From contig SLOW01000163.1 of the NCBI GenBank assembly GCA_007132315.1, positions 1-12,714 of the forward strand: a DNA stretch of 12,714 nt, in the 5' to 3' direction. The DNA is from Opitutales bacterium (GTDB lineage Bacteria > Verrucomicrobiota > Verrucomicrobiia > Opitutales > T3Sed10-336). Position 1 is the first letter of the stretch. Each line of letters opens with the position of its first letter. Under the pieces are notes generated by a model, which ran no database searches, was not told the origin of the DNA, and saw only the letters and a list, made by a program, of their open reading frames with translations. This document shows positions 1 to 7,755 of this stretch, piece by piece. Position numbers and translations under genes: made by a program.

Positions 1-1
1 C

Positions 2-19
2 TCTTCCGAAGTGGAGTGA
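2..19 (+). CDS. Possible 3' end of an upstream gene (partial)
   Basis: One reading frame runs from the window edge through five codons (S-S-E-V-E) to a TGA at 17-19, three bases before the ATG of the ETF gene. Such close spacing is typical of an operon, so an upstream gene may be co-transcribed with the ETF genes. Five codons are too few to name a product. The reading could be chance. Confidence 0.25.
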   Translation, partial: SSEVE

Positions 20-21
20 TT

Positions 22-1935
22 ATGAACTTCGTCGTCTTGGTCAAACAGGTTCCGGATACCAAACATATTCCCCGTGACGCATGGGACTGGGAGTCGGGGA
101 CCCTGCGGCGCGCCCTGCTCGAGAACATCTGCAACGATTTAGACAAGCAGGCGTTGGCCCTGGCTTTGAAAATCCGCGAACAGCAACCGGGACAAATCGT
201 CGTCCTATCCATGGGGCCTCCGTTCGCGGAAGAGGTTTTGCGGTATGCCTTGTCTCTGGGCGCCGACCACGGAATCCTGCTCACCGATCGTCGCCTGGGA
301 GGCGCCGACACGGCCGCCACCGCCTACCCTTTGGCGCGGGCCATTCGCCGGGTGGCAACGGAGATGTTCGGGGGCGACACGCGCTATCTGATTATCACCG
401 GCATGCAGTCGGTTGACGGCGATACCGCTCAAGTACCGCCTCAGGTGGCGGAAGATCTCGATATTCCGCACATTGCGTACGTGGACGGCCATGCCGTCGA
501 AAAGGACGGCACCCTGAGTTTCCGGCGAGTGGTTGCGGGCGGCACGGAAACGCTGGCGCCAACCTCGTTTCCCTGTCTGGTAACCGTCACACAGTGGTGT
601 TTGCCGCCTTACCCGACATTTCAGCGCACACGCTGGGCGTTCACACAAGAAATCCCGCGATGGGACGCCGAGTCGATTGGCGCCGAGAAGGAGCGCATAG
701 GACTGCCTGGATCGCGAACGACAGTGGTGAGAATCTTTCCCGCGACCGACACCGGCCACCGCGACTGTCGAAATGTCGAGAACCTCGAAGAACTGCCGGA
801 ACTTCTCAGGAACTCGTTCGAGCGTTCCGATGGTAACACCAAAGGCGTTTCGTCGAGCGGATCCTACCAGGTGCCGGAAGGTGAAACACCGGAATACCAC
901 GGCGACATATGGATCTACGCGGAACATCAAGACGGCAGCCTTCATCCCGCTTCCCACGAACTCCTGGGAAAGGCCCGTAATCTGGCGGCGCCCGTGAATG
1001 CATCCGTCGGTGCGGTCATCGCGGGTGACTGTCCCGAGCATCTCGCCGCCGAGCTGATTGCCTATGGGGCCGACAAGGTCTTCGTCGTGCGACACCCCAC
1101 TCTGAAACAGTTTCTCCCCGGTCCTTATGTCAAGGCCGTGGTTCAGTTGATTCACGCACGAAACCCCCAGATATTCCTGTTTGCCGCGACACCATTGGGT
1201 CGTGAACTTGCCCCGCGCGTCGCCTACGCCAGCGAGTCCGGCCTTACCGCCGATTGCACGGGGCTCGAATTGGGCGACCTGAAACGCGGAAAATCGCGGC
1301 GCATCGGCATACTCCAGCAAACCCGTCCCGCACTGGGCGGCAACATTATGGCGTGTATTGTCAGCCAGAACTCGCGCGTCCAGATGTCCACGGCACGGCC
1401 GGGCGTGTTTCGGGCCCTGGACCGCGACCCCGGGAGAAAGGGCGAGGTTATTTATTTCACTCCGGAGTTAAACGGATCAGACCCCGGAGTCCGCATCGTT
1501 GAGACGCAAAGAACGCCGGCGAATGTCGGGTTGGCAACCACGCCCATCATTGTGACGGGAGGCCTTGGATGCGGTTCGAAGGAAGCGTTTGAGCGGTACG
1601 CCGGAACGTTGGCCCGGGCGTTGCAGGGATTTTTCGGTCAATCCGTCGAGATCGGAGCGACTCGCCCGGCGGTGGAGTGCGGATTCGCCGAGCGGGAACG
1701 TCAGGTCGGTCAGACCGGTCAGACCGTGGCGCCCAAACTTTACGTGGCTCTGGGCGTTTCGGGCGCCCTGCAACACGTCACAGGATTCGACGGATCCGGT
1801 GTCGTCCTCGCCGTCAACAAAGATGCGGATGCACCCATATTTCGGGCCAGTGATTACGGTGTCGTTGGAGAAATCGAGACCGTGGTTCCCGAGCTCGTTC
1901 GTCTGTTGAACGCTTCGAACAAGGAGGCTGAGTGA
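22..1935 (+). CDS. Fused electron transfer flavoprotein, beta-alpha (EtfB-EtfA / FixA-FixB type)
   Basis: This 637-residue cytosolic flavoprotein joins both ETF subunits in one chain. Residues 1 to about 245 are the beta subunit: it opens with VLVKQVPDT, has DGDTAQV at 132-138 and ends in a GLPGSRT segment at 227-233. A polar linker of about 45 residues follows. The alpha subunit spans about 294-637 and carries the C-terminal FAD domain: GGLGCGSKE (513-521), QVGQTGQT (561-568), GVSGALQH (578-585) and NKD (599-601). Separate subunits are about 250-260 and 320-340 residues, so both halves look complete. DGDTAQV is characteristic of bifurcating ETFs that bind a second FAD, whereas canonical ETFs have a QTG-type AMP site there. 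ATG 22 is preferred because GGAG lies at 13-16; a GTG at 16 is the alternative. The ETF-QO gene follows with a one-base overlap. Electron bifurcation is inferred, not shown; ordinary electron delivery from dehydrogenases to the quinone pool is the alternative. Confidence 0.93.
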   Translation: MNFVVLVKQVPDTKHIPRDAWDWESGTLRRALLENICNDLDKQALALALKIREQQPGQIVVLSMGPPFAEEVLRYALSLGADHGILLTDRRLGGADTAATAYPLARAIRRVATEMFGGDTRYLIITGMQSVDGDTAQVPPQVAEDLDIPHIAYVDGHAVEKDGTLSFRRVVAGGTETLAPTSFPCLVTVTQWCLPPYPTFQRTRWAFTQEIPRWDAESIGAEKERIGLPGSRTTVVRIFPATDTGHRDCRNVENLEELPELLRNSFERSDGNTKGVSSSGSYQVPEGETPEYHGDIWIYAEHQDGSLHPASHELLGKARNLAAPVNASVGAVIAGDCPEHLAAELIAYGADKVFVVRHPTLKQFLPGPYVKAVVQLIHARNPQIFLFAATPLGRELAPRVAYASESGLTADCTGLELGDLKRGKSRRIGILQQTRPALGGNIMACIVSQNSRVQMSTARPGVFRALDRDPGRKGEVIYFTPELNGSDPGVRIVETQRTPANVGLATTPIIVTGGLGCGSKEAFERYAGTLARALQGFFGQSVEIGATRPAVECGFAERERQVGQTGQTVAPKLYVALGVSGALQHVTGFDGSGVVLAVNKDADAPIFRASDYGVVGEIETVVPELVRLLNASNKEAE

Positions 1936-1937
1936 TG
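1921..1937 (+). promoter_or_regulatory. Strong ribosome binding site and TGATG stop/start overlap
   Basis: AAGGAGG at 1921-1927 lies seven bases before the ATG at 1935. The TGA of the ETF gene (1933-1935) shares its last base with that ATG. This spacing selects ATG 1935 over the GTG at 1932, and the overlap suggests translational coupling, which would keep the two partners in balance. Confidence 0.8.
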
Positions 1938-3539
1938 AAAAGCGACACACAGGTCGATGTGCTGTTCGTCGGGGCCGGTCCGGCCAGTCTGGCCGGTGCG
2001 ATCCGGCTCAAGCAGCTTCTCAATCAAGCGGGCCGAACGGAGTCGGTGGCCGTCATTGAGAAGGGGCGACGTATTGGTCATCACTGCCTTTCGGGAGCGA
2101 TCTTTGAAGCGGATGTTCTCGACGAGCTGGTTCCGAATTGGCGGGAGCGCCGTGACCGGTTTGTTGTCAGCGCCCTGGCCAATCGCGTTGAGCGAGACGA
2201 ACTGTATTATCTGTACAACAGCCGTTCCGGCCTGCGCATCCCGCATCGGCTGGTTCCCGACACCATGCGGCACGACGGAAATCTGATGATTTCGCTCAGC
2301 GAAATGGTCCGTTGGCTGGCGTCGATCGCCGGGGAAACGGGGGTGGAGGTTTACCCGGGATTCGCCGCGGGAAAACTGATCATCGAGGACGACTGGGTCA
2401 AGGGCGTGCGTCTGGTCGATCGTGGATTGGATCCGCACGGACGGCCACAATCGAATCACTGTCCCGGCGAGACGATCCATGCCGGAGTCACCGTGCTCGG
2501 AGAAGGTTCACTGGGCCCCATGGGGGCGCAGTTGATTCGCAGTTTCGGCCTGGATCGCGGAAGAAACCAGCAGTTGGTATCGCTCGGAGTAAAGGAGATC
2601 ATCCGCCTTCCCGAAGGCAACAGCTTCGGTCCTAACCGAGCGGTCCACACCACGGGTTTTCCCAACATTGGAACCTTCGGGGGCGGCACGCTTTACAGTA
2701 TGGAGGAAAACGTCGTCGCGGTGGCCCTGGTGCTCGGCCTGGATTGGCGCCGCGCCGATCTCAATCCTCAACACGAACTGCAGGTTTTCAAGTCGCATGC
2801 CCTTGTGCGCGAATGGCTCAAAGATGGAACGGTCATCGAGTACGGCGCGAAAACCCTTCCGGAAGGCGGATATTACGCTGTGCCGGAACTGGTCGCGAAC
2901 GGTGCGATGATGATCGGTGACGACGCCGGACTGACGAACGTCGCCAAACTCAAGGGCCTTCATTACGCGATCAAGTCCGGAATCGTCGCGGCGGAAGCCA
3001 TTGCCGAAGCCATCGCGCAAGGATCCTACGCATCGGACCGTTTGAAAGGCTACGAGCGACGCCTGGCGCAGTCGTTTGTGATAAAGGATCTGGCGGCCTC
3101 GCGCAACTACCGGCAGGTTTTCGCGAAAGCGGGACCCCGGCTCGGCCTCCCGTTGAGTCTGGTGCAGGGATGGCTGCCACGCCTCGCCACCAGGCCGGAT
3201 CACGCCGGATTGCGTCCCGCCGCCGGCAAGAAGAAAAAGGTGAATGGTGTCGATCGCCTGAGTGATGTCGCGTTCTCCGGAACGAATCACCGGGAGGAAG
3301 CGCCGTCGCATATCGATATTCTGAATACCGCGCTGTGTGACGATTGCCGCGCCCGGTTCGGTCTGTATCCCTGCGAGGCGTTCTGCCCCGGCGAGGTGTA
3401 CCGGGCCGTCAACGGGCAGATGGTTTTGAGTCCCACGAACTGTCTGCACTGTCAGACTTGCCGGGCGAAATGTCCTTACCAGAACGTGCATTGGAAGCTC
3501 CCGGAAGGCGGCGACGGCCCGATGTACCGCAGAATGTAG
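1935..3539 (+). CDS. ETF:quinone oxidoreductase with fused eight-cysteine ferredoxin domain (FixC-FixX like)
   Basis: This 534-residue protein takes electrons from the ETF encoded just upstream and should pass them to membrane quinone. The N-terminal Rossmann FAD motif VGAGPAS is at 12-18. The middle shows ETF-QO signatures such as LSGAIF, the quinone-site-like stretch NIGTFGGG, a GLDW segment and the second FAD segment around MMIGDDAG, followed by LKGLHYAIKSG. The C-terminal domain begins at about residue 440 (FSGTNH) and ends with PEGGDGP, as in mitochondrial and bacterial ETF-QO. A standard ETF-QO has four cluster cysteines here. This one has eight: C468, C471, C480, C484, C503, C506, C509 and C513. 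The spacing CxxC-x8-CxxxCP then CxxCxxCxxxCP resembles a two-[4Fe-4S] ferredoxin. The family assignment is firm; cluster number and acceptor are inferred. Length is close to bacterial ETF-QO (about 550). Confidence 0.93.
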   Translation: MKSDTQVDVLFVGAGPASLAGAIRLKQLLNQAGRTESVAVIEKGRRIGHHCLSGAIFEADVLDELVPNWRERRDRFVVSALANRVERDELYYLYNSRSGLRIPHRLVPDTMRHDGNLMISLSEMVRWLASIAGETGVEVYPGFAAGKLIIEDDWVKGVRLVDRGLDPHGRPQSNHCPGETIHAGVTVLGEGSLGPMGAQLIRSFGLDRGRNQQLVSLGVKEIIRLPEGNSFGPNRAVHTTGFPNIGTFGGGTLYSMEENVVAVALVLGLDWRRADLNPQHELQVFKSHALVREWLKDGTVIEYGAKTLPEGGYYAVPELVANGAMMIGDDAGLTNVAKLKGLHYAIKSGIVAAEAIAEAIAQGSYASDRLKGYERRLAQSFVIKDLAASRNYRQVFAKAGPRLGLPLSLVQGWLPRLATRPDHAGLRPAAGKKKKVNGVDRLSDVAFSGTNHREEAPSHIDILNTALCDDCRARFGLYPCEAFCPGEVYRAVNGQMVLSPTNCLHCQTCRAKCPYQNVHWKLPEGGDGPMYRRM

Positions 3540-3556
3540 TTCGGATGTCGCCAAGA

Positions 3557-3601
3557 ATGCGGGAGCAACTGTGTCTCACGCAAGCGCATGGCCCTCCAGG
3601 G
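3557..3601. repeat. 45-bp dispersed repeat, copy 1
   Basis: This copy lies between the convergent ends of the ETF-QO and AsmA genes. It matches 7491-7535 at 43 of 45 positions in the same orientation; the differences are at 3563 (G versus A) and 3592 (C versus T). Similarity stops sharply at both ends. The element begins ATGCG and has CGCAT 28 bases further on, giving a 5-bp inverted pair. On the minus strand it reads GGAGG, then an ATG at 3589, then a short open frame; the flanking codons after the repeat differ between copies. It is probably a non-coding intergenic repeat family of unknown function. Confidence 0.8.
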
Positions 3602-3636
3602 CTATACCGCATCGGCGCATCCGGAACCGGTCGCAC

Positions 3637-6600
3637 TCAACGTCCCAATATATCACGAATCCCCCGAATCGTATCCTGCACCGGATCACGGTCCTCGCCG
3701 TCTCTCGCGGTGGCGGCGCCGACACCGGCGTCGATCAAGAGGTCCCACACTTCGCGGATATCGGGATTGCCCAGATTGCCTCCCACGTGAATTGGCCTTC
3801 GATTCAGGAGTTGGTAGCCGAGTTCATTGGTCTGTTGCGACAGGAGATTGAGAACCCTAAACTGCTCGCGCAATGGGTCCCTCGCCCCGATCTCGACGTT
3901 CAGATAGAGAGGTGTTTCCTCCAACGCCGCGAAATCGATTTCCTCCAACCGCCCCGCCCCCAATACAAAAAGATAAGGCCCGCCCAATTCCATCCGTTCC
4001 ACGATCAACGTAGTCGCCTCGCCCATGGCCATTCGGACATCCATTGTGTCATAAGGGATGTCGGTGAGCAAATTGAGGCTCTCGGCCAACGCCTGGACGC
4101 CGGGAGGAGCTCCGGCCAGCCGGGCTACCAACGATCCGATCGCCCCTTCCTGCATACCGGTGATCTGACGCACCCGCTGCATGCGCCCGTCCGGAATATT
4201 GAGCGCCAACCGACCGTTTTCCCCGGAGACATCCAGGATCCCTTCGAGATTCCGGACGAGTTCGTCCGGATTCGCGCCGCGGGACGAAACCTCAAACTCC
4301 AGACCGAACAGACCCGTGACAACGGATTCGTCGAGCCCCTGGGTTCGGCGCGAAAGGTCGTCGATATCGATTCCGGAAGCCTGCCCCGCCGCAGTCAGCA
4401 TGAATGCTTCACGGTTTGCCGAGAAAAATCCGGTGGCTTCGAGAGACCCTTCGTCCGGCCAGGCGAGTCGCGCCTGCCGGAGATCGACGACATCTTCGTC
4501 CCCGATCACATCGATCCGCAGCTCGTACACCTCGAACTCCGGCAAAACCCGCATCCGCTCGACACTCAACACAAGTTCCAGTCCAACAGGCAACAAACCG
4601 TTCCATTCCCCCGGCTCGGCCGGTTCGGGGTCGGCCGGTTGCGGAAACGCGAACAGCTCGGCCAGGTCCTGCAATTGGAGGAGATCGATAAATTCACTGT
4701 CCCCCCGCAGCCGCACCAAAGGTGTCCCGTTCTCGGAGTCGAACACCGCATCGGCCGTCAGCTCGGCTTGTTGCTCCAGCTCGCCATCGCCGACCACCGC
4801 AACCAAACGGCCGATTATTCCGGAGGCGGTCGCGGTTCCGGAGAACTCAGTGGACGCCGCATATTCCCGGCCCGTCGATCGCGAGCGCATCTCGGGCACC
4901 ACGAGTTGTCCGTCCCAGGAAATCGACAATTCCTCAAGCTCACCGTACAGGTCAGTCGCGAAGTCAAATTCGCCGGCTTCCAGATCCGGCGGCCAGGCGA
5001 CCCCTGGGACCTCTCGCCACGCGGCGAGGTCGCCGCGCGCCGCAATTCCGCCGGTCAGTTGTTCGGCTCCGTTCGCCAAGGCGGCCGGGGTCCAATCCGC
5101 CTCCATCGACGCCCGCACCAACACCCTGTCGTCAACACTCGTCTCGAAATCCTCGATACGGACGCCCCATGCCCCATCGGAAAACCGGAAGCGCGGCACG
5201 AAACGCAAGCGAGCCGGCAAGCCCGCTCCGTTCCCCCACGCCGCGGACCGAATATCCGCGACTTCTATAAAATCGTCCAGCGGGTCGAGACGCAGGCCTT
5301 CTTCGTCGCGGCGTAAACGCAGACCTCCCCGCAAATCACCACCGTGAAACAGCTCGCCCATATCATCGCTCACCCAGTCGCCGAGTCGAATACTCTCCGA
5401 TTCCAGCGTCAGCAACGCCCCGTGCGGCAGGCCGTTGAGAAAAGGATCGCCCGCGTCGATCCGAATCGGTTGTTCCAGACGCAGCCGAGCCAGCACGCTT
5501 TCGCGATCGCCGAACACCGATACCTCCAGAGCCCGGATCCAATCCGGCCACGCCGCCTCCTCACGGCTCAATTCGCCATCCAGATCCACCCGTGCGGGAA
5601 AGCGGACCGGGGATCCGTGCGCCGGTCGCGCCGAGGACTCAATGGAAAACCGAATTTCCCCGGGAACGAATCCCCCGTTTGAATGAGAGGTCACCACCGA
5701 TCCCGCGATCTCTCCGCCGGCCACCATCTCGTTCCCGCCGATACCGTCGGCGTGCAACCGGAAACGTGCGGTGGACTCCGCCAATGGCAGATCTCCCGAA
5801 ACATCGAATTCCAAATCAAACGCTTCGACCGGTGTCACCGCCCCTTCGCCCGCGAGCCGGAAACCAAAATCCGAAGGCGAGAGATATCCCGACGGCCGCA
5901 ACGTCAGGTCACTTTCAAGCAGCAACGTTCCAACCGGATCGGTCAGGACCACATCGCGGAGGGACAAGGGCTCCGGTGTCTCCAACTCCAGGCGCCCACC
6001 ACGCGCGTAGAGCTCGAAACCGGCTGTCAAGGGATCGGACGAAACCCCAAGATCACCCAGGAAGGGTTCGATGAGTTCGGACGGAATGCCGGGCAAATCG
6101 ACCAACAGCACCGGTTCTTCAAACTCCGGGAAAAACCCGTTCTCCCCCCGATCCAGATCAAATTGCAACGCCGAAGCCAGGTAAGCACGCGCGAGATCGG
6201 CACCCGTTCGCTCAGCCACATCGATATCGAGGGCATTGATATCCAGTCGCTTCCCGGCGCGAGCGAGATCGAGCGATCCGATCACGAAAAGTTCGTCCAG
6301 CGCCTCCGGGAGTCCGAAACGCGCCGCCAAATCGTGAACCCGGATTTGGCTTTCAGCCGTCAACGTCAGGTCTCCGGAACGGTTGATCGAAAACGCATTC
6401 TCCGCCTCGAATGAAAAACCGGGCAGGTCCTCCCCTCCGGGAAAATCCGGAAGATTCACCTCTTCCACATCGACGATCGCTCGCCCGCCGATACGATGAT
6501 CGGCCCGAAACCACTCTCCGTCCGCCCTCAGCAAGACCTTGTCCGGATGACCGCCCGCCGGCGAGCTCATCTCAATCTCATACGTTTCACCCTGTTCGAT

Positions 6601-7290
6601 CCGTCGTGCCTGAAAACGGGATCGCACCAACGGATCCCGTTCTCCGTCCGACCCAAGGTCGAGCTCGGCCTCCAGTGCGTGAAACACACCCTCGGCGTCG
6701 AAAGCCGGGCGGAGTTCGATGTCGGCCACCCAAGGCTTCTCCCCGGGCAAGACCGGATCGTCCACCTCACAGCGCACCGACAACCACCCTCCCTCGCTCC
6801 GGGAATCCAGGCTTCGGGCTTCGGCGGCGAAAACCACCACGGGGCCGTCACCCGCGCGCAAACGTCCGCTCACCTCGGCCAATTCGACGCGGAAATCCAC
6901 GGGAACATCCGGGAGGACGCCGTCGAAGACCTCCCATGGATCCACCTCCGGAGGATCCTCCGGTGTTTCGGTTTCGATGCCAAGATCGGTCACCGTCAGT
7001 GACACCACATCCACCGTCCGCTCCCACAGCAGCGGGCCCAGCCGAAACCGCGACCCGAAATCCCCGACCTCCACCCGAGCTTCCGACGTTTCCAGTTGAA
7101 ATCCCCTCAACGTAGCCGTTCCCGGACGAACCCGCACCTCTTCGACACTCACCGCGGTATCCGGTCCGGAAAGAGCCCGCACCAGCAACGCCTTTTGCAC
7201 CGACGGCAGGAACAACACCCCCACCACCAACGTCAGCAACGCGATGGCGGCAACCACCATCCAAACAATAAACTTGAGCAACCGATGCAT
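3637..7290 (-). CDS. AsmA-like inner-membrane-anchored periplasmic protein
   Basis: The gene encodes 1217 residues. Residues about 7-28 form one hydrophobic segment (FIVWMVVAAIALLTLVV), with the rest predicted periplasmic. The long acidic remainder, with many short alternating beta-strand patterns, fits the repeating beta-groove architecture of AsmA/TamB/YhdP proteins, which carry lipids between the membranes. The C-terminal part (about 990-1190) is the most family-like: ILDVSGENGRLAL, then an amphipathic stretch, then PIHVGGNLGNPDI, resembling the closing strand of AsmA-like C-terminal domains. Start ATG 7290 is chosen because the membrane segment follows at once. An in-frame TTG at 7365 would add 25 polar residues and overlaps a candidate promoter -35 box. 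No good Shine-Dalgarno is visible. The gene is monocistronic, convergent with the ETF operon. The superfamily is fairly secure; cargo and subfamily are unknown. Confidence 0.8.
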   Translation of the reverse strand: MHRLLKFIVWMVVAAIALLTLVVGVLFLPSVQKALLVRALSGPDTAVSVEEVRVRPGTATLRGFQLETSEARVEVGDFGSRFRLGPLLWERTVDVVSLTVTDLGIETETPEDPPEVDPWEVFDGVLPDVPVDFRVELAEVSGRLRAGDGPVVVFAAEARSLDSRSEGGWLSVRCEVDDPVLPGEKPWVADIELRPAFDAEGVFHALEAELDLGSDGERDPLVRSRFQARRIEQGETYEIEMSSPAGGHPDKVLLRADGEWFRADHRIGGRAIVDVEEVNLPDFPGGEDLPGFSFEAENAFSINRSGDLTLTAESQIRVHDLAARFGLPEALDELFVIGSLDLARAGKRLDINALDIDVAERTGADLARAYLASALQFDLDRGENGFFPEFEEPVLLVDLPGIPSELIEPFLGDLGVSSDPLTAGFELYARGGRLELETPEPLSLRDVVLTDPVGTLLLESDLTLRPSGYLSPSDFGFRLAGEGAVTPVEAFDLEFDVSGDLPLAESTARFRLHADGIGGNEMVAGGEIAGSVVTSHSNGGFVPGEIRFSIESSARPAHGSPVRFPARVDLDGELSREEAAWPDWIRALEVSVFGDRESVLARLRLEQPIRIDAGDPFLNGLPHGALLTLESESIRLGDWVSDDMGELFHGGDLRGGLRLRRDEEGLRLDPLDDFIEVADIRSAAWGNGAGLPARLRFVPRFRFSDGAWGVRIEDFETSVDDRVLVRASMEADWTPAALANGAEQLTGGIAARGDLAAWREVPGVAWPPDLEAGEFDFATDLYGELEELSISWDGQLVVPEMRSRSTGREYAASTEFSGTATASGIIGRLVAVVGDGELEQQAELTADAVFDSENGTPLVRLRGDSEFIDLLQLQDLAELFAFPQPADPEPAEPGEWNGLLPVGLELVLSVERMRVLPEFEVYELRIDVIGDEDVVDLRQARLAWPDEGSLEATGFFSANREAFMLTAAGQASGIDIDDLSRRTQGLDESVVTGLFGLEFEVSSRGANPDELVRNLEGILDVSGENGRLALNIPDGRMQRVRQITGMQEGAIGSLVARLAGAPPGVQALAESLNLLTDIPYDTMDVRMAMGEATTLIVERMELGGPYLFVLGAGRLEEIDFAALEETPLYLNVEIGARDPLREQFRVLNLLSQQTNELGYQLLNRRPIHVGGNLGNPDIREVWDLLIDAGVGAATARDGEDRDPVQDTIRGIRDILGR

Positions 7291-7337
7291 ATCAGAACGT
7301 TTCGCGACGCCGCTTCGACCCCGATCCGGCAGGATCC

Positions 7338-7365
7338 ATTCTGACCGTTCGCCGGACCGGGTCAA
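7338..7365 (-). promoter_or_regulatory. Candidate sigma-70 type promoter for the AsmA-like gene
   Basis: Reading the minus strand, TTGACC (7365-7360, five of six consensus bases) is followed 16 bases later by CAGAAT (7343-7338, four of six). Transcription would begin near 7331, leaving about 40 bases before the ATG at 7290. The spacing is slightly short and the -10 box is weak. This is a sequence match only. Confidence 0.35.
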
Positions 7366-7490
7366 TCCCCTGCCCGGCGGGAAACTTCAGTGCGGTCCAA
7401 CCGAATCATACCTCCGTCGTAAAATGTGGCCCCGGTGACAGCCGTTGCAAAGAAAACGGATCACCGCTTCAGTCCGGAACGCATGCGGCC

Positions 7491-7535
7491 ATGCGGAAGC
7501 AACTGTGTCTCACGCAAGCGCATGGTCCTCCAGGG
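7491..7535. repeat. 45-bp dispersed repeat, copy 2
   Basis: This is the second copy of the element at 3557-3601, in the same orientation, with two substitutions. Read on the minus strand from ATG 7523, the substitution inside the short frame changes CTC to CTT (both leucine), and the other lies between the GGAGG and the ATG. On that strand the frame reads MRLRETQLLPH within the repeat and stops nine codons later here. The other copy continues with unrelated codons, which argues against a conserved peptide longer than about 11 residues. Confidence 0.8.
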
Positions 7536-7563
7536 GAATGGCGATGGGTTTCCGAAACGCCTG

Positions 7564-7593
7564 GGAGTCTGTCGGGCTTCGCCGACAGACTCC
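7564..7593. repeat. Perfect 12-bp-stem hairpin with a GCTTCG loop
   Basis: The arms GGAGTCTGTCGG (7564-7575) and CCGACAGACTCC (7582-7593) are exact reverse complements around a six-base loop. Neither strand has a T-run after the stem, so it is not a classical intrinsic terminator. It lies about 160 bases downstream of the SDR stop and could protect that transcript's 3' end, or be part of a repeat element together with the 45-bp copy 28 bases away. Confidence 0.75.
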
Positions 7594-7618
7594 GAATCCG
7601 CGTCCAGTTGGCGTTCGT

Positions 7619-7632
7619 GGACTTCGAAGTCC
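7619..7632. repeat. 14-bp perfect palindrome
   Basis: GGACTTCGAAGTCC reads the same on both strands. It has the form of a dimeric regulator's operator, but it lies more than 250 bases from the nearest start codon and no promoter is evident beside it. A repeat-derived origin or chance is as likely. Confidence 0.45.
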
Positions 7633-7755
7633 GATTGGCTGAAGAGGACAAACCGGATGAGTCGGACCGACCGCAACCCAGACGCCTGTTCGGCAACGTT
7701 CCGATGGTTCGTCTCGCCATCATGCTCCTTTCGTGAATTCGACGTTAACCCGCCG

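Larger units (their letters stand above)
7291..7755. other. 465-base non-coding region between the AsmA-like and SDR genes
   Basis: No open frame here resembles a known protein, and the short frames present on both strands lack convincing starts. The region contains, left to right: a candidate AsmA promoter (7338-7365), a 45-bp repeat copy (7491-7535), a perfect 12-bp-stem hairpin (7564-7593) and a 14-bp palindrome (7619-7632). It is downstream of the SDR gene and upstream of the AsmA gene, so on the minus strand it is both a 3' and a 5' region. It may hold a small RNA or be repeat-derived DNA; nothing decides between these. Confidence 0.7.

Noticed and set aside
205..1320. 371-residue open frame on the minus strand inside the ETF gene
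   Set aside because: It is antisense to clearly conserved ETF sequence and has no recognisable motif. The same reasoning applies to the minus-strand frame at 2508-3554.
1708..1725. Tandem GGTCAGACC x2
   Set aside because: It encodes the conserved Q-T-G-Q-T FAD-binding segment of the ETF alpha half, so protein constraint explains it.
3571..5316. 581-residue open frame on the plus strand
   Set aside because: It lies wholly antisense to the AsmA-like gene, is rich in Arg, Pro and Gln, and shows no domain. High GC keeps antisense frames open.
7291..7365. N-terminal extension of the AsmA-like protein from a TTG at 7365
   Set aside because: The extra 25 residues are polar and would precede the membrane anchor; the TTG coincides with a candidate -35 box, and ATG 7290 gives the usual anchor position.
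7382..7427. Fifteen-codon minus-strand frame after GGAGGT-ATG upstream of the AsmA-like gene
   Set aside because: The ATG touches the GGAGGT with no spacer, too close for initiation, and the peptide has no recognisable feature.
7491..7736. 81-residue plus-strand frame starting in repeat copy 2
   Set aside because: No ribosome site. The base that differs between repeat copies changes Glu to Lys in this frame, and the frame crosses the hairpin and palindrome.
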